A DNA stretch of 64,000 nt, from the NCBI GenBank assembly GCA_009911505.1, contig QXXL01000008.1, forward strand, positions 55,928 through 119,927, in the 5' to 3' direction. This document shows, piece after piece, positions 42,228 to 50,262 of this stretch. Source of the DNA: Lachnospiraceae bacterium (GTDB taxonomy: Bacteria > Bacillota > Clostridia > Lachnospirales > Lachnospiraceae). The notes beneath the pieces are model-generated. The model did not search any database and had not been told where the DNA came from. It saw nothing but the letters and a program-made list of their open reading frames with translations. Position numbers and translations under genes: made by a program. Position 1 is the stretch's first letter. Each line of letters opens with the position of its first letter.

Positions 42228-44368
42228 CTAAAGCTTCATTGTGAGCGCAATCCTCTGCTTTTTCAAATCAACGTCAAGCACCTTTACTTCCACGATATCC
42301 CCCACGCTGACCGCCTCAAGGGGATGCTTAATATACCGTTCGCAAATCTGGAAATATGTACCAGGCCGTCTTGATGGACCCCGATATCCACAAAAGCACC
42401 AAAATCTATTACATTGCGCACCGTTCCCTTTAACACCATGCCAGGCGTAAGGTCTTTCATATCCAGCACATCATTGCGCAAAATAGGCTTTGGCATGTCC
42501 TCCCTGGGATCCCGGGCGGGTTTTTCAAGCTCCTTTACAATATCCGCAAGCGTTAGCTCTCCAACCTCAAGCTCTTTTGACAGCTTCTTTATATCCTGCG
42601 CCTTTTTTGCAATCCCTTTTAAATTCCCCTGCTTTAAATCCCCCGCTGTATACCCCAGCTTCTCTAACAGCTTCTCTGTCGCCCCATAACTTTCCGGATG
42701 GACGCTGGTGGCGTCTAACGGGTTTTTTCCTCCTGAAATCCGAAGGAATCCAGCGCACTGCTCGTATGCCTTTGGCCCTAATTTTGCGACCTTTAAAAGC
42801 TGTGTGCGGGCGGTAAACCTGCCGTTTTCTTCCCGGTATGCTACAATGTTTTTGGCCACTGCTTTGCTGATGCCAGAAATGTATTCTAATAAAGAAGCCG
42901 ATGCCGTGTTTAAATCTACGCCCACCTTATTTACGCAGCCCTCCACTACGCCCCCTAACGCTTCACCTAATTTCTTCTGGTTCATATCATGCTGGTACTG
43001 CCCGACTCCAATCGACTTTGGATCAATTTTTACGAGCTCCGCAAGCGGATCCTGCAGGCGCCTGGCAATCGAGGCCGCGCTCCTTTGGCCGACATCAAAA
43101 TTGGGGAATTCCTCCGTCGCAAGCTTGCTTGCCGAATACACCGATGCCCCGGCTTCGTTTACAATCACATACTGTACCTTCTGGGGAATCTCCTTTAACA
43201 GCTCCACAATGACCATTTCGGATTCCCTTGATGCCGTGCCGTTCCCCACCGAAATCAGAGTAACGCCATATGTCTGGATGAGCTTTTTTAATATTTTTTT
43301 AGATTCTTCTACTTTGTTTTGCGGCGCTGTGGGGTAAATGACCACAGTATCCAGCACTTTTCCGGTAGAATCCACAACTGCCAGCTTGCAGCCGGTACGG
43401 AATGCAGGATCCCAGCCCAGCACAGTCTGCCCTGCAATCGGCGGCTGCATCAAAAGCTGCTCTAAATTTTTGCCAAAAACTTTAATTGCGCCGTCCTGCG
43501 CCTGTTCTGTCAGGGCGCTTCGGATTTCCCTTTCGATTGCAGGGGCAATCAGGCGTTTATAGCTATCCGAAACCGCATCGGCAAGGAGCGGCGTAGTATA
43601 CTGGTTGTCACGGCGGATGGCCTGGCGGTGCAGATAACGCAAAATCTCATCCTCTGGCGCTTCTATTTTCACCGTAAGTATCTTTTCTGCTTCCCCCCGG
43701 TTTAAAGCGAGTATGCGGTGCCCTGCCACTTTAGAGAGCGGTTCGTCAAACTCGTAATACATTTCATAAACGGATTCTGCTTCTTTATCCTTTGCAGCTG
43801 AAACAATCCGGCCTTTTTTTATTGTAAGCCCACGGATATAGATGCGGTATCCGGCTTCGTCAGAAATACATTCCGCAATAATATCCTTCGCCCCTTCGAT
43901 AGCGTCTTGTACGGTATATACTTCTTTTTCGGGGTTCAAAAATGCATTTGCTTCTTCCTCTATTGGTTTTTCTGTCCTTTGTAAAAAAATCAGGTTTGCC
44001 AGCGGCTCTAAGCCCTTTTCTTTGGCAATCGTGGCGCGTGTCCTGCGTTTGGGGCGGAAAGGGCGGTAGAGATCATCTACAACTACCATCGTTTCCGCTG
44101 CTAAAATCTGTGCACGCAGTTCTTCGGTCAGCTTACCCTGCTCTTGAATGCTGGCTAATACCTGGTTCTTTTTTTCTTCAAGGCCCCGCAGGTAATTTAG
44201 CCTGTCGTAGAGGTTGCGCAGCACCTCGTCGTTTAACGCGCCTGTAGCTTCCTTGCGGTAGCGGGCGATGAACGGGATTGTGTTGCCTTCGTCGATAAGC
44301 TTTACGGCTGCTTCTGCCTGGTACTTTTTAACATTAAGCTCCTGTGCAAGCGCTGTAATAATATCCAT
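42228..44368 (-). CDS. tex: Tex-type RNA-binding protein, frameshifted near the 3' end
   Basis: The first about 683 residues match Tex (AVKLIDEGNTIPFIARYRKEATG, YqgF-like nuclease region with GWDPAFRTGCKLAVVD, HhH region VDLNTASASLLEYISGISK, S1 domain MVLKGTVRNVIDFGAFVDIGVHQDGLVHIS). Then the frame drifts and stops at 42,284. One base added near 42,350 (G-run CTGGAAA) restores QICERYIKHPLEAVSVGD... to a TAG at 42,228, the normal Tex end. The lesion may be real or an assembly error. Tex binds nucleic acid and affects transcription and translation. Confidence 0.88.
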
Positions 44369-44460
44369 GGTTTTATTCCTTTCTGAATCGATATTTCGGG
44401 CTGTGGAATATCATACCATATTTGTATAATAATTGTAAATTTATTTTACTGGCGCTACAG

Positions 44461-44522
44461 GGAGCTATAGGGGGTGGATGGCAAAGGGGCCCTCTGACTG
44501 ACTACGGTTTTGGCTGGCCAAC
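44461..44522 (-). repeat. Dispersed intergenic repeat, copy A
   Basis: Minus strand: GGCCAGCCAAAACCGTAGTC, then AGTCAGAGGG, then CCCCTTTGCCATCCACCCCC. Copies B (45,117) and C (63,884) share the first part. Copies A and B face each other around the toxin-antitoxin locus. Confidence 0.7.
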
Positions 44523-44601
44523 AGGAAGGAGCTCTTATTAGAAAGTAGAATGTGATTTTTCGATGGATGCCCTCTAGTCTAACGAAAGAGGATGATGCCC
44601 T

Positions 44602-44682
44602 ATGAGTATAATGGAAGTTCTTACATTATTACTTGTATTGTTTGCGGCTCTGTCTTACATAGACAATCATAAAAAGAAATAA
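44602..44682 (+). CDS. Small holin-like membrane toxin of a type I TA pair
   Basis: 26 residues: MSIMEVLTLLLVLFAALSYI followed by DNHKKK. One hydrophobic helix with a short basic tail is the form of the putative holin-like toxins (Hol-Tox, TxpA/Fst-like) of Firmicutes. AGAGGATG lies upstream. The stop codon is inside the terminator stem. An antisense RNA is predicted from the opposite strand across its 3' end. Such peptides damage the membrane when the antisense RNA is lost. Confidence 0.78.
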   Translation: MSIMEVLTLLLVLFAALSYIDNHKKK

Positions 44683-44767
44683 GCATCCCTACCGCCCAAG
44701 TTTGGATGCTTATTTCTTATAATCTTTTTTACTGAGGGCAATCGGAGATTCAATTCCGATCACTTCT
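44671..44767 (-). ncRNA. Antisense RNA antitoxin
   Basis: Starts near 44,767 from the promoter at 44,774-44,802 and ends at the shared terminator stem, overlapping the 3' end of the toxin mRNA. It contains its own hairpin (ATCGGA/TCCGAT, about 44,740-44,760). Layout as in RatA/TxpA or SR4/BsrG. Confidence 0.7.
44676..44716. terminator. Shared bidirectional terminator of the TA locus
   Basis: A perfect 13-base stem GAAATAAGCATCC (44676-44688) / GGATGCTTATTTC (44704-44716) with T-runs on both sides. Confidence 0.85.
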
Positions 44768-44773
44768 AAGTAG

Positions 44774-44802
44774 ATTATACATGAGAGCTGCTTGATTTTC
44801 AA
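44774..44802 (-). promoter_or_regulatory. Promoter of the antisense RNA
   Basis: Minus strand TTGAAA (44802-44797), 17 bases, TATAAT (44779-44774): a near-consensus sigma-A promoter. Confidence 0.85.
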
Positions 44803-45116
44803 GTGGCTCTTTATATTATTTATCAGAAATATATTGAAAGACGGGATTGTGGCTAATACAATCCGATGCTCGCTATTTTTGTGGACACTATCACAGGACA
44901 ATTTTTCTGCACATCCTACGTCGTGTCTTTACTTTCCGAGAAAGAAAATAATTGAACCTGTCGGTTGTGAGAAGATCAACATATATAATCCCAACCGTAT
45001 CGTCTTAAACACATATTTAATTTTTATCCTTATCTAGTACTCCATCCAGACAGAAATTGAAGTCTGGAACCATGCGCTCCTGATTACGTTATTGCAAACC
45101 TGCCAACTAAAGATAA
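44803..45116. other. Gene-free stretch beside the TA locus
   Basis: Short open frames are present on both strands but none has a ribosome binding site or recognisable product. It may be an old gene remnant. It is bounded on the right by repeat copy B. Confidence 0.4.
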
Positions 45117-45220
45117 GCCAGCCAAAACCGTAGTCAGGCAGAGGGCAGGGTATGCGGCTTTAGCCTTGTGATGGGATGCTTTAGAGCCCCTTTGCCACCC
45201 ACTCCCTACAGTTCGCTATA
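45117..45220 (+). repeat. Dispersed intergenic repeat, copy B
   Basis: AGCCAGCCAAAACCGTAGTC, CAGAGGGCAGGG, CCTTGTGATGGG and CCCCTTTGCCACCCACTCCC. It is an inverted counterpart of copy A with an extra middle segment that copy A lacks. Confidence 0.7.
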
Positions 45221-45246
45221 GTATTAAAGCGTATTTGAAAAATGCT

Positions 45247-47178
45247 CTAGTCAAAGGCCTCCCCCTTCTCATTTATCCTATCCATATCCTCCTTCGTATA
45301 AAGCTCATCCTCACTCTCAATCACACCAGTTTCAACCAGCGCCTCAATCACATTTTTACAGTTCTTATCAAACGTAACCGAGGCCTCCCCCTCTGCCCCC
45401 CACATATTATACTCCCTGCGCAATGCATCCTTATTCCCGGACTTATCGCTTTTGAGCATATACTGAATCGTAAGTGTATTATAATAATAAACGTTGTCTA
45501 TGGCCTCTTCCATATCACGGTACCGGAGGAACCCTCTTTTAACAAACTCCTTAAAATTTCCATCCTTAGCATCCTCAACCACCGCCTGGTACAGTTTTTT
45601 CGCATCCTCCTCCGAAATCCGGCGATCCTCATACTCCCCGCCTTCATTATAAACATCCATACTTCCCTCTTTAATTACTACATTCTGATAATCCCCGCCA
45701 AACATATTATCCAAATACACTTCCGGCACAACGCATAGCTGGACAAGCTTTCCAGCCACAGTCGACGTATCGGAAACCATATCTTTTTGGGCAGGCACGT
45801 TATAAGAACGCCTCATTATGGAACCGTCTTTCAGGTAATACTTAACAGCCACCGAAATCAAATCACCGTCTACCCAGCGGTTTCGCTCCTCAAACGCTTC
45901 AAATTCTTTTTTTGATGAGATTATCTGGCTATGGATATCAAGTACCTGTTGTATTTTTTCCTGATCCATTCCCCTGATAACATAGGAGCTAGAAATATAC
46001 GCACTCTGCACATCGGCAATGTCCGGCATTTTTTTCTCCTGCCCAAAAAAATCGCATTCAATGCTTACTAGCATAATAAAAAGCGCCACGGAAAATATAC
46101 CATACTCCGCCAGCCTTTTTTTCCTAAATACACGGAACCCTTTTTCCAAAAGCATCTGCGCCGCAAAAAAGAAGACTGCCCCAAACAAAATAGCAAATGC
46201 AAGCACAGCAAAAAATAAAGACTTGCCCGACGCAATACCAAGCATGGAACAAAACCCCATACTAAAGAGACATCCGCCACAAAGCGCCGCACCCCACCGG
46301 AAAATTGGGCTGATCCAAAAAACAGAAATCAGGCTCCCTGCCGTTTCCAGATGCTTCTTTTTGTACACATAATAAGCCGCTGCCAAAAACACAAGGGCCG
46401 CCACCGCATAGCCCGCTACTATCTCCGCTCCCCGAAACCCGTTTACAACTGTAGCATTATCAACATATTCAAAATCTATACCGGTATTGCGTATCAGATA
46501 GACAAGGGGTGATAAAAAATCCAGGCCGCTGCCCGAAAAGCCCCAAGCCACACCATAGGAAAGGATCTCTACCATCGCTGAAACTAACAGCCGCCCCCCT
46601 ACAAACAAGCCGTTTAAAATCAGCGTCAAAACCGGAACCGCAAACAGCTGCCCAGTAACCATAGCTACAAACACCGTAAACGTATAAAAGAAAAAGCTAA
46701 TCCCGGCTGCAAACAAAAGCCCTGTAAACAGATAATTGATGCTCGTATACCCGCATACCACACTAACCAGCGTGCCAGCCAAAAATCCAATCGCTTCCGG
46801 CACAAGCAAAAACAAAAGCCCCGAAACATAATTGGTCACAAAAAGTTCTATGCGCGTAACTGGAAGGGCGTGGAATGTATACGCGCTCCTTGTACTATAC
46901 AGATAGGAAAACACCGCCATAACCGCCGCGACCGAAAATATAAACAATAGCCCGGGGGTGATATAAATTTGCAGCAACGATGTCACATCACTTAAACGCT
47001 GCTGATCCATCTGCGCCTGTGTCATATTGGTAAAATAACGATATTGCAAAGAATTGTCATAGAGCATAAAAGGCAGCAAAAACAAATTCCAAAACAGAAT
47101 AATTCCCCAGATCGGCCAGTAGTGCGTGATGTTCTTCTTAAAAATCGTCTTATTAAAATAAGATGTCTTTGACTTCAT
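45247..47178 (-). CDS. ABC transporter permease (DUF6449-like)
   Basis: 643 residues from the ATG at 47178, with AGGAGGAG six bases upstream. About ten membrane helices in residues 20-370 form an ABC-2-type permease (FNKTIFKKNITHYWPIWGIILFW; VTNYVSGLLFLLVPEAIGFLAGTLVSV). A soluble C-terminal domain (about 390-640) may be extracellular and matches DUF6449 by layout. It overlaps the ATPase gene by 26 bases. This kind of exporter, with a YtrA-type GntR regulator, often responds to envelope stress or antibiotics; the substrate is unknown. Confidence 0.82.
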   Translation of the reverse strand: MKSKTSYFNKTIFKKNITHYWPIWGIILFWNLFLLPFMLYDNSLQYRYFTNMTQAQMDQQRLSDVTSLLQIYITPGLLFIFSVAAVMAVFSYLYSTRSAYTFHALPVTRIELFVTNYVSGLLFLLVPEAIGFLAGTLVSVVCGYTSINYLFTGLLFAAGISFFFYTFTVFVAMVTGQLFAVPVLTLILNGLFVGGRLLVSAMVEILSYGVAWGFSGSGLDFLSPLVYLIRNTGIDFEYVDNATVVNGFRGAEIVAGYAVAALVFLAAAYYVYKKKHLETAGSLISVFWISPIFRWGAALCGGCLFSMGFCSMLGIASGKSLFFAVLAFAILFGAVFFFAAQMLLEKGFRVFRKKRLAEYGIFSVALFIMLVSIECDFFGQEKKMPDIADVQSAYISSSYVIRGMDQEKIQQVLDIHSQIISSKKEFEAFEERNRWVDGDLISVAVKYYLKDGSIMRRSYNVPAQKDMVSDTSTVAGKLVQLCVVPEVYLDNMFGGDYQNVVIKEGSMDVYNEGGEYEDRRISEEDAKKLYQAVVEDAKDGNFKEFVKRGFLRYRDMEEAIDNVYYYNTLTIQYMLKSDKSGNKDALRREYNMWGAEGEASVTFDKNCKNVIEALVETGVIESEDELYTKEDMDRINEKGEAFD

Positions 47179-48052
47179 AATCAACTCCTCCTAATTCATA
47201 TATGAAAATCTCTTCAAGTGTCAGTGGAAGGATATCAATTAACATAGGGTGCATCTTTTCCAGCTGCACCTTTGCCTCGGCAGGGTCCCCTTTGACAATC
47301 ATAGTGTAAACCCTCCCTGTATTAGACATATGCAATACATCAAACCCTTCTGGCAGCTTTGGCATTTCCGCCTGAAATGCAACCTGGATCTTGCATACGC
47401 TCCCCTGCAGATCACTTAATGAACGCTCAATCATGACTTTTCCCTTATGCATAATCCCCACATGGTCACAAACATCCTCTAACTCGCGCAGGTTATGGGA
47501 AGATACAATAACCGTCGTATTGCGCTCTGCTACGTCCGCCATAATAATACTCCAAATCTGCCGCCGCATCACTGGATCCAGGCCGTCCACAGGTTCATCC
47601 AAAATCAAAAGCTCAGGCCGGATACAGGCTGCCAGCCAGAATGCGACCTGCTTCTGCATCCCTTTGGAAAGGCTGCGGATATTTTTCTTCGGGTCAATCG
47701 TAGGAAAATATTCCATCAGGCGCGTAAACATTTTTTCATCAAACGTCGGGTAAATCCCCTGGTAAAAATGTTTCATTTCCATAGTATTAGCCTGCATAAA
47801 ATAAAAAATATCATCTGGAATAAACGCAAAGCCAGCCTTTATCTTCGGATTCTCATAGACTTCCTCGCCCGCTATTTTAACCGTTCCGGCATTTTGCCTG
47901 TAAACCCCGGTCAAATGCCGAAGCAGTGTCGACTTCCCCGCGCCATTAGGCCCGACCAAGCCATATATAGCGCCCCTTTTCACATTCATATTTGCGCCGT
48001 CAAGCGCGCGAAAGCCATCAAATTCTTTTACTAAACCTCTTACCTCAACCAT
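47153..48052 (-). CDS. ABC transporter ATP-binding protein
   Basis: 299 residues. Walker A GPNGAGKST, signature SLSKGMQKQ, Walker B LLILDEPVDGLDP, and a switch His in VSSHNLRE. The signature SKGMQK replaces the common SGGQ, as usual in exporter ATPases of this class. It works with the permease downstream. The start overlaps the GntR stop by 8 bases, so the three form one operon. Confidence 0.93.
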   Translation of the reverse strand: MVEVRGLVKEFDGFRALDGANMNVKRGAIYGLVGPNGAGKSTLLRHLTGVYRQNAGTVKIAGEEVYENPKIKAGFAFIPDDIFYFMQANTMEMKHFYQGIYPTFDEKMFTRLMEYFPTIDPKKNIRSLSKGMQKQVAFWLAACIRPELLILDEPVDGLDPVMRRQIWSIIMADVAERNTTVIVSSHNLRELEDVCDHVGIMHKGKVMIERSLSDLQGSVCKIQVAFQAEMPKLPEGFDVLHMSNTGRVYTMIVKGDPAEAKVQLEKMHPMLIDILPLTLEEIFIYELGGVDYEVKDILF

Positions 48053-48425
48053 TCTCTGACATCCTCCCCTGCTCCAGATTTTCCATACGCCGCCCCAAAG
48101 CTTCCTTGGTCACATCCAGCACGAAAAGCTCAGTCACTACATCATCAAATGCTGTCAATAGCTCCTGCTCCCGCGTCTTGTGTATAAACGACGCCTCAGA
48201 TGCAAACGTACCTTTTCCCTGTTTGGAATAAATATAGCCCTCTGACTCAAGTTCACGGTATGCACGCTGAATAGTATTGGGATTAATCGCCAGATTCGAT
48301 GCCAGCTCCCGGACACTTGGCAGCTTTTCATCCGCCAAAATCGCATTAGACAGCAGCAAATGACGGATTCCGTCTTTAATCTGTTCATAAATGGGCTTTG
48401 CATCCCTGTAATTTAATTGCAGCAA
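48045..48425 (-). CDS. GntR family regulator, YtrA subfamily
   Basis: 126 residues from a TTG at 48425, with AGGAGG eight bases upstream; a longer frame covers the operator and is unlikely. The winged helix is typical (LNYRDAKPIYEQIKDGIRHLLLSNAI, LPSVRELASNLAINPNTIQRAYRELESEGYIYSKQGKGTFA), followed by the short YtrA-type dimer helix. It probably represses its own operon by binding the inverted repeat at 48,470-48,500 and is released by an antimicrobial or envelope signal. Confidence 0.88.
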   Translation of the reverse strand: MLQLNYRDAKPIYEQIKDGIRHLLLSNAILADEKLPSVRELASNLAINPNTIQRAYRELESEGYIYSKQGKGTFASEASFIHKTREQELLTAFDDVVTELFVLDVTKEALGRRMENLEQGRMSENG

Positions 48426-48469
48426 TCCTATAACCTCCTGTCCCAAGGAACGGTGTGCAAACGCCATTC

Positions 48470-48500
48470 CTAAGTGTATTAATACAATTGATACACTTAG
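48470..48500. promoter_or_regulatory. Operator of the GntR/ABC operon
   Basis: CTAAGTGTAT (48470-48479) and ATACACTTAG (48491-48500) form a perfect 10-base inverted repeat with an 11-base spacer, 45 bases before the gntR start, just downstream of a weak promoter (TTGTAC-17-TACACT). It fits YtrA autoregulation. Confidence 0.7.
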
Positions 48501-48647
48501 TGTAACATTCTGCAAGGAACGGTACAATAAAGATATTAGAAGGAATTTTTTAATTTTCTTTTAAGATAAATGCGGCTTAAACAAAAAAACCAGCGTCCTA
48601 CAAACATACCCTCCCAAAAATAACCATCATTCACTTTATTTAAACCT

Positions 48648-49493
48648 TTACCCCCGTAACGCAAGCGCCGCCGCCAAGTTTCCACGTTTCCCCCCGCTTG
48701 CCCTATGGGAAAACAATAACCTTGGGTTACAACAAGTACAAACATCCGGCAGCGCTATATTCTCTTTCTTTACCCCTGCCGAAAGCAGCACCGCCTCATT
48801 AGCCCGCCAAAGATCCAGCTGATACTTCCCATTCCCTTTATCAAACAGGATTTCATGCTCCAACCCCTCAAATTTTTGCCCAAACACCTCCGCCACGTCC
48901 CCGCCAACTTCATAACAATTCCTGCAAATAGAAGGGCCAACCGCGCAGATTACATCCTTTGCATCCGTGCCAAATTCCTGTTTCATTTTATCCAGCGTCA
49001 CCTGCCCCATGCGCCCCACCGTCCCGCGCCACCCAGAATGGCTAAGGCCAATCGCACGATGGACCGGATCCACAAAATAAAGTGGCACACAATCTGCAAA
49101 ATACGTGATTAATGTCACACCCGGTTCGTTTGTTACCATACCGTCCACATCCGTAAATTTCAGTTCCCTTGTAACCCCACACCCCGCGTCTGCTTTGCCG
49201 ACACGCACCACATTTGTCGTATGGGACTGATCACAGCAGACAAAACTATCATAGCTTACGCCAAGGGCTTCTGAAAGCCTGCGGAAGTTTTCCTCTACAG
49301 CTTCGCGCTTATCCCCCCTGCTAAAGCTTAAGTTCAGTGATGAAAATATGCCCTCGCTGACTCCTCCCAAACGCGTTGTAAAAGCATGCTTTACAATTCC
49401 AAGCTGTTCTATTGACGGATAAATAAAAAAAGGCAGGCTTTCACCATTTTCTGTAAAAAACCGCCGTAATTTGGGTTTATTTCCAGTATACAT
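48648..49493 (-). CDS. pgeF: Peptidoglycan editing factor PgeF (YfiH family)
   Basis: 281 residues. The multicopper-like YfiH fold is marked by HAFTTRLGGVS, CCDQSHTTNVV, ADCVPLYFVDP, GLSHSGWRGTV and ICRNCYEVG, with the His/Cys metal set. PgeF removes wrongly linked amino acids from peptidoglycan precursors; earlier annotations call it polyphenol oxidase. Upstream lie yraN and the housekeeping cluster. The start has GGAAAGG before it. Confidence 0.9.
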   Translation of the reverse strand: MYTGNKPKLRRFFTENGESLPFFIYPSIEQLGIVKHAFTTRLGGVSEGIFSSLNLSFSRGDKREAVEENFRRLSEALGVSYDSFVCCDQSHTTNVVRVGKADAGCGVTRELKFTDVDGMVTNEPGVTLITYFADCVPLYFVDPVHRAIGLSHSGWRGTVGRMGQVTLDKMKQEFGTDAKDVICAVGPSICRNCYEVGGDVAEVFGQKFEGLEHEILFDKGNGKYQLDLWRANEAVLLSAGVKKENIALPDVCTCCNPRLLFSHRASGGKRGNLAAALALRG

Positions 49494-49556
49494 CCTGTTT
49501 TTCCTTTCCTGATCATTTCCAGCATCAATGCCCCCACAATACCGCCTTGATGCATA

Positions 49557-49922
49557 TCAATATATAAAATCAAATGCACCTTTAATATGCAGCGCCGCAC
49601 CCTCCCCTTCGATTGCAACCACATCAAAGCGGCATGGCGTGCTGTCGCCATATCCATTTTTGCCGCAATAATACAAAGCCGTCCTGCAAATACGCTTTTG
49701 CTTTTTTAATGTTACTGCTTCTAAAGGGGTACCGCAGGCGCTGTCCCTGCGGTACTTTACTTCTATAAATACAAGGTATTTGCCATCCTTAGCAATCAGA
49801 TCAATTTCCCCAAAGCGGCTGTAGAAATTGTGCTCTATAATCCGAAATCCCTGCCTGGACAGGTAATCGGCTGCTTTTTGTTCATAAATGCCGCCCACCT
49901 GCCTTTTATTGCCTGCTGCCAT
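49557..49922 (-). CDS. yraN: YraN family (UPF0102) nuclease-like protein
   Basis: 121 residues with the UPF0102 pattern: AADYLSRQGFRIIEHNFYSRFGEIDLIAKDGKYLVFIEVKYR (Glu, Asp, Glu-Val-Lys nuclease set) and the Gly-Pro-Cys-Arg-Phe-Asp-like CRFDVVAIEG. Placed among rnhB and ylqF as in many Clostridia. Probably a DNA or RNA endonuclease; role not settled. Confidence 0.9.
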   Translation of the reverse strand: MAAGNKRQVGGIYEQKAADYLSRQGFRIIEHNFYSRFGEIDLIAKDGKYLVFIEVKYRRDSACGTPLEAVTLKKQKRICRTALYYCGKNGYGDSTPCRFDVVAIEGEGAALHIKGAFDFIY

Positions 49923-49967
49923 ATTTTATAATTCTCCCCTTTTACGGCCAAGGCCCTGCAAAATCCC

Positions 49968-50258
49968 CTACCTGCCAAGCTTAGCCTTCAATCTGTCCAT
50001 ATCGTCCACAAACACAAGGATCTCTGCCACCACATCATATAGCTCCGGCGGGATAGAATCCCCAATCTCAAGCTTGGAAAGCGTATTTGCCAGCTTATGA
50101 TCCTTATAAAGCGGCACATCCTCCTCCTGCCCTTTTTTGATAATCCTCTCCGCCAGCTCCCCTTTGCCAGTCGCTAAGATCTTTGGTGCAACATCCCCTG
50201 GCTCATAAGAGAGGGCAACCGCCGTTTTTATTTTAGTATCCCTTTTTTCCTGTTTCAT
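49968..50258 (-). CDS. FlhB C-terminal-like (FlhX/EscU-type) protein
   Basis: 96 residues from the ATG at 50258, four bases after the FliK-like stop. It matches the cytoplasmic FlhB domain (AVALSYEPGDVAPKILATGKGELAERIIKKGQEEDVPLYKDHKLANTLSKLEIGDSIPPELYDVVAEILVFV). The NPTH self-cleavage motif of FlhB is absent. No membrane part. Such stand-alone FlhB-C proteins pair with FliK-like genes in many Firmicutes that lack flagella here. Confidence 0.82.
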   Translation of the reverse strand: MKQEKRDTKIKTAVALSYEPGDVAPKILATGKGELAERIIKKGQEEDVPLYKDHKLANTLSKLEIGDSIPPELYDVVAEILVFVDDMDRLKAKLGR

Positions 50259-50262
50259 AACC

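Noticed and set aside
44710..45037. Two short frames beside the TA locus
   Set aside because: One overlaps the antisense RNA and the other lacks a ribosome binding site; the compositions look non-coding.
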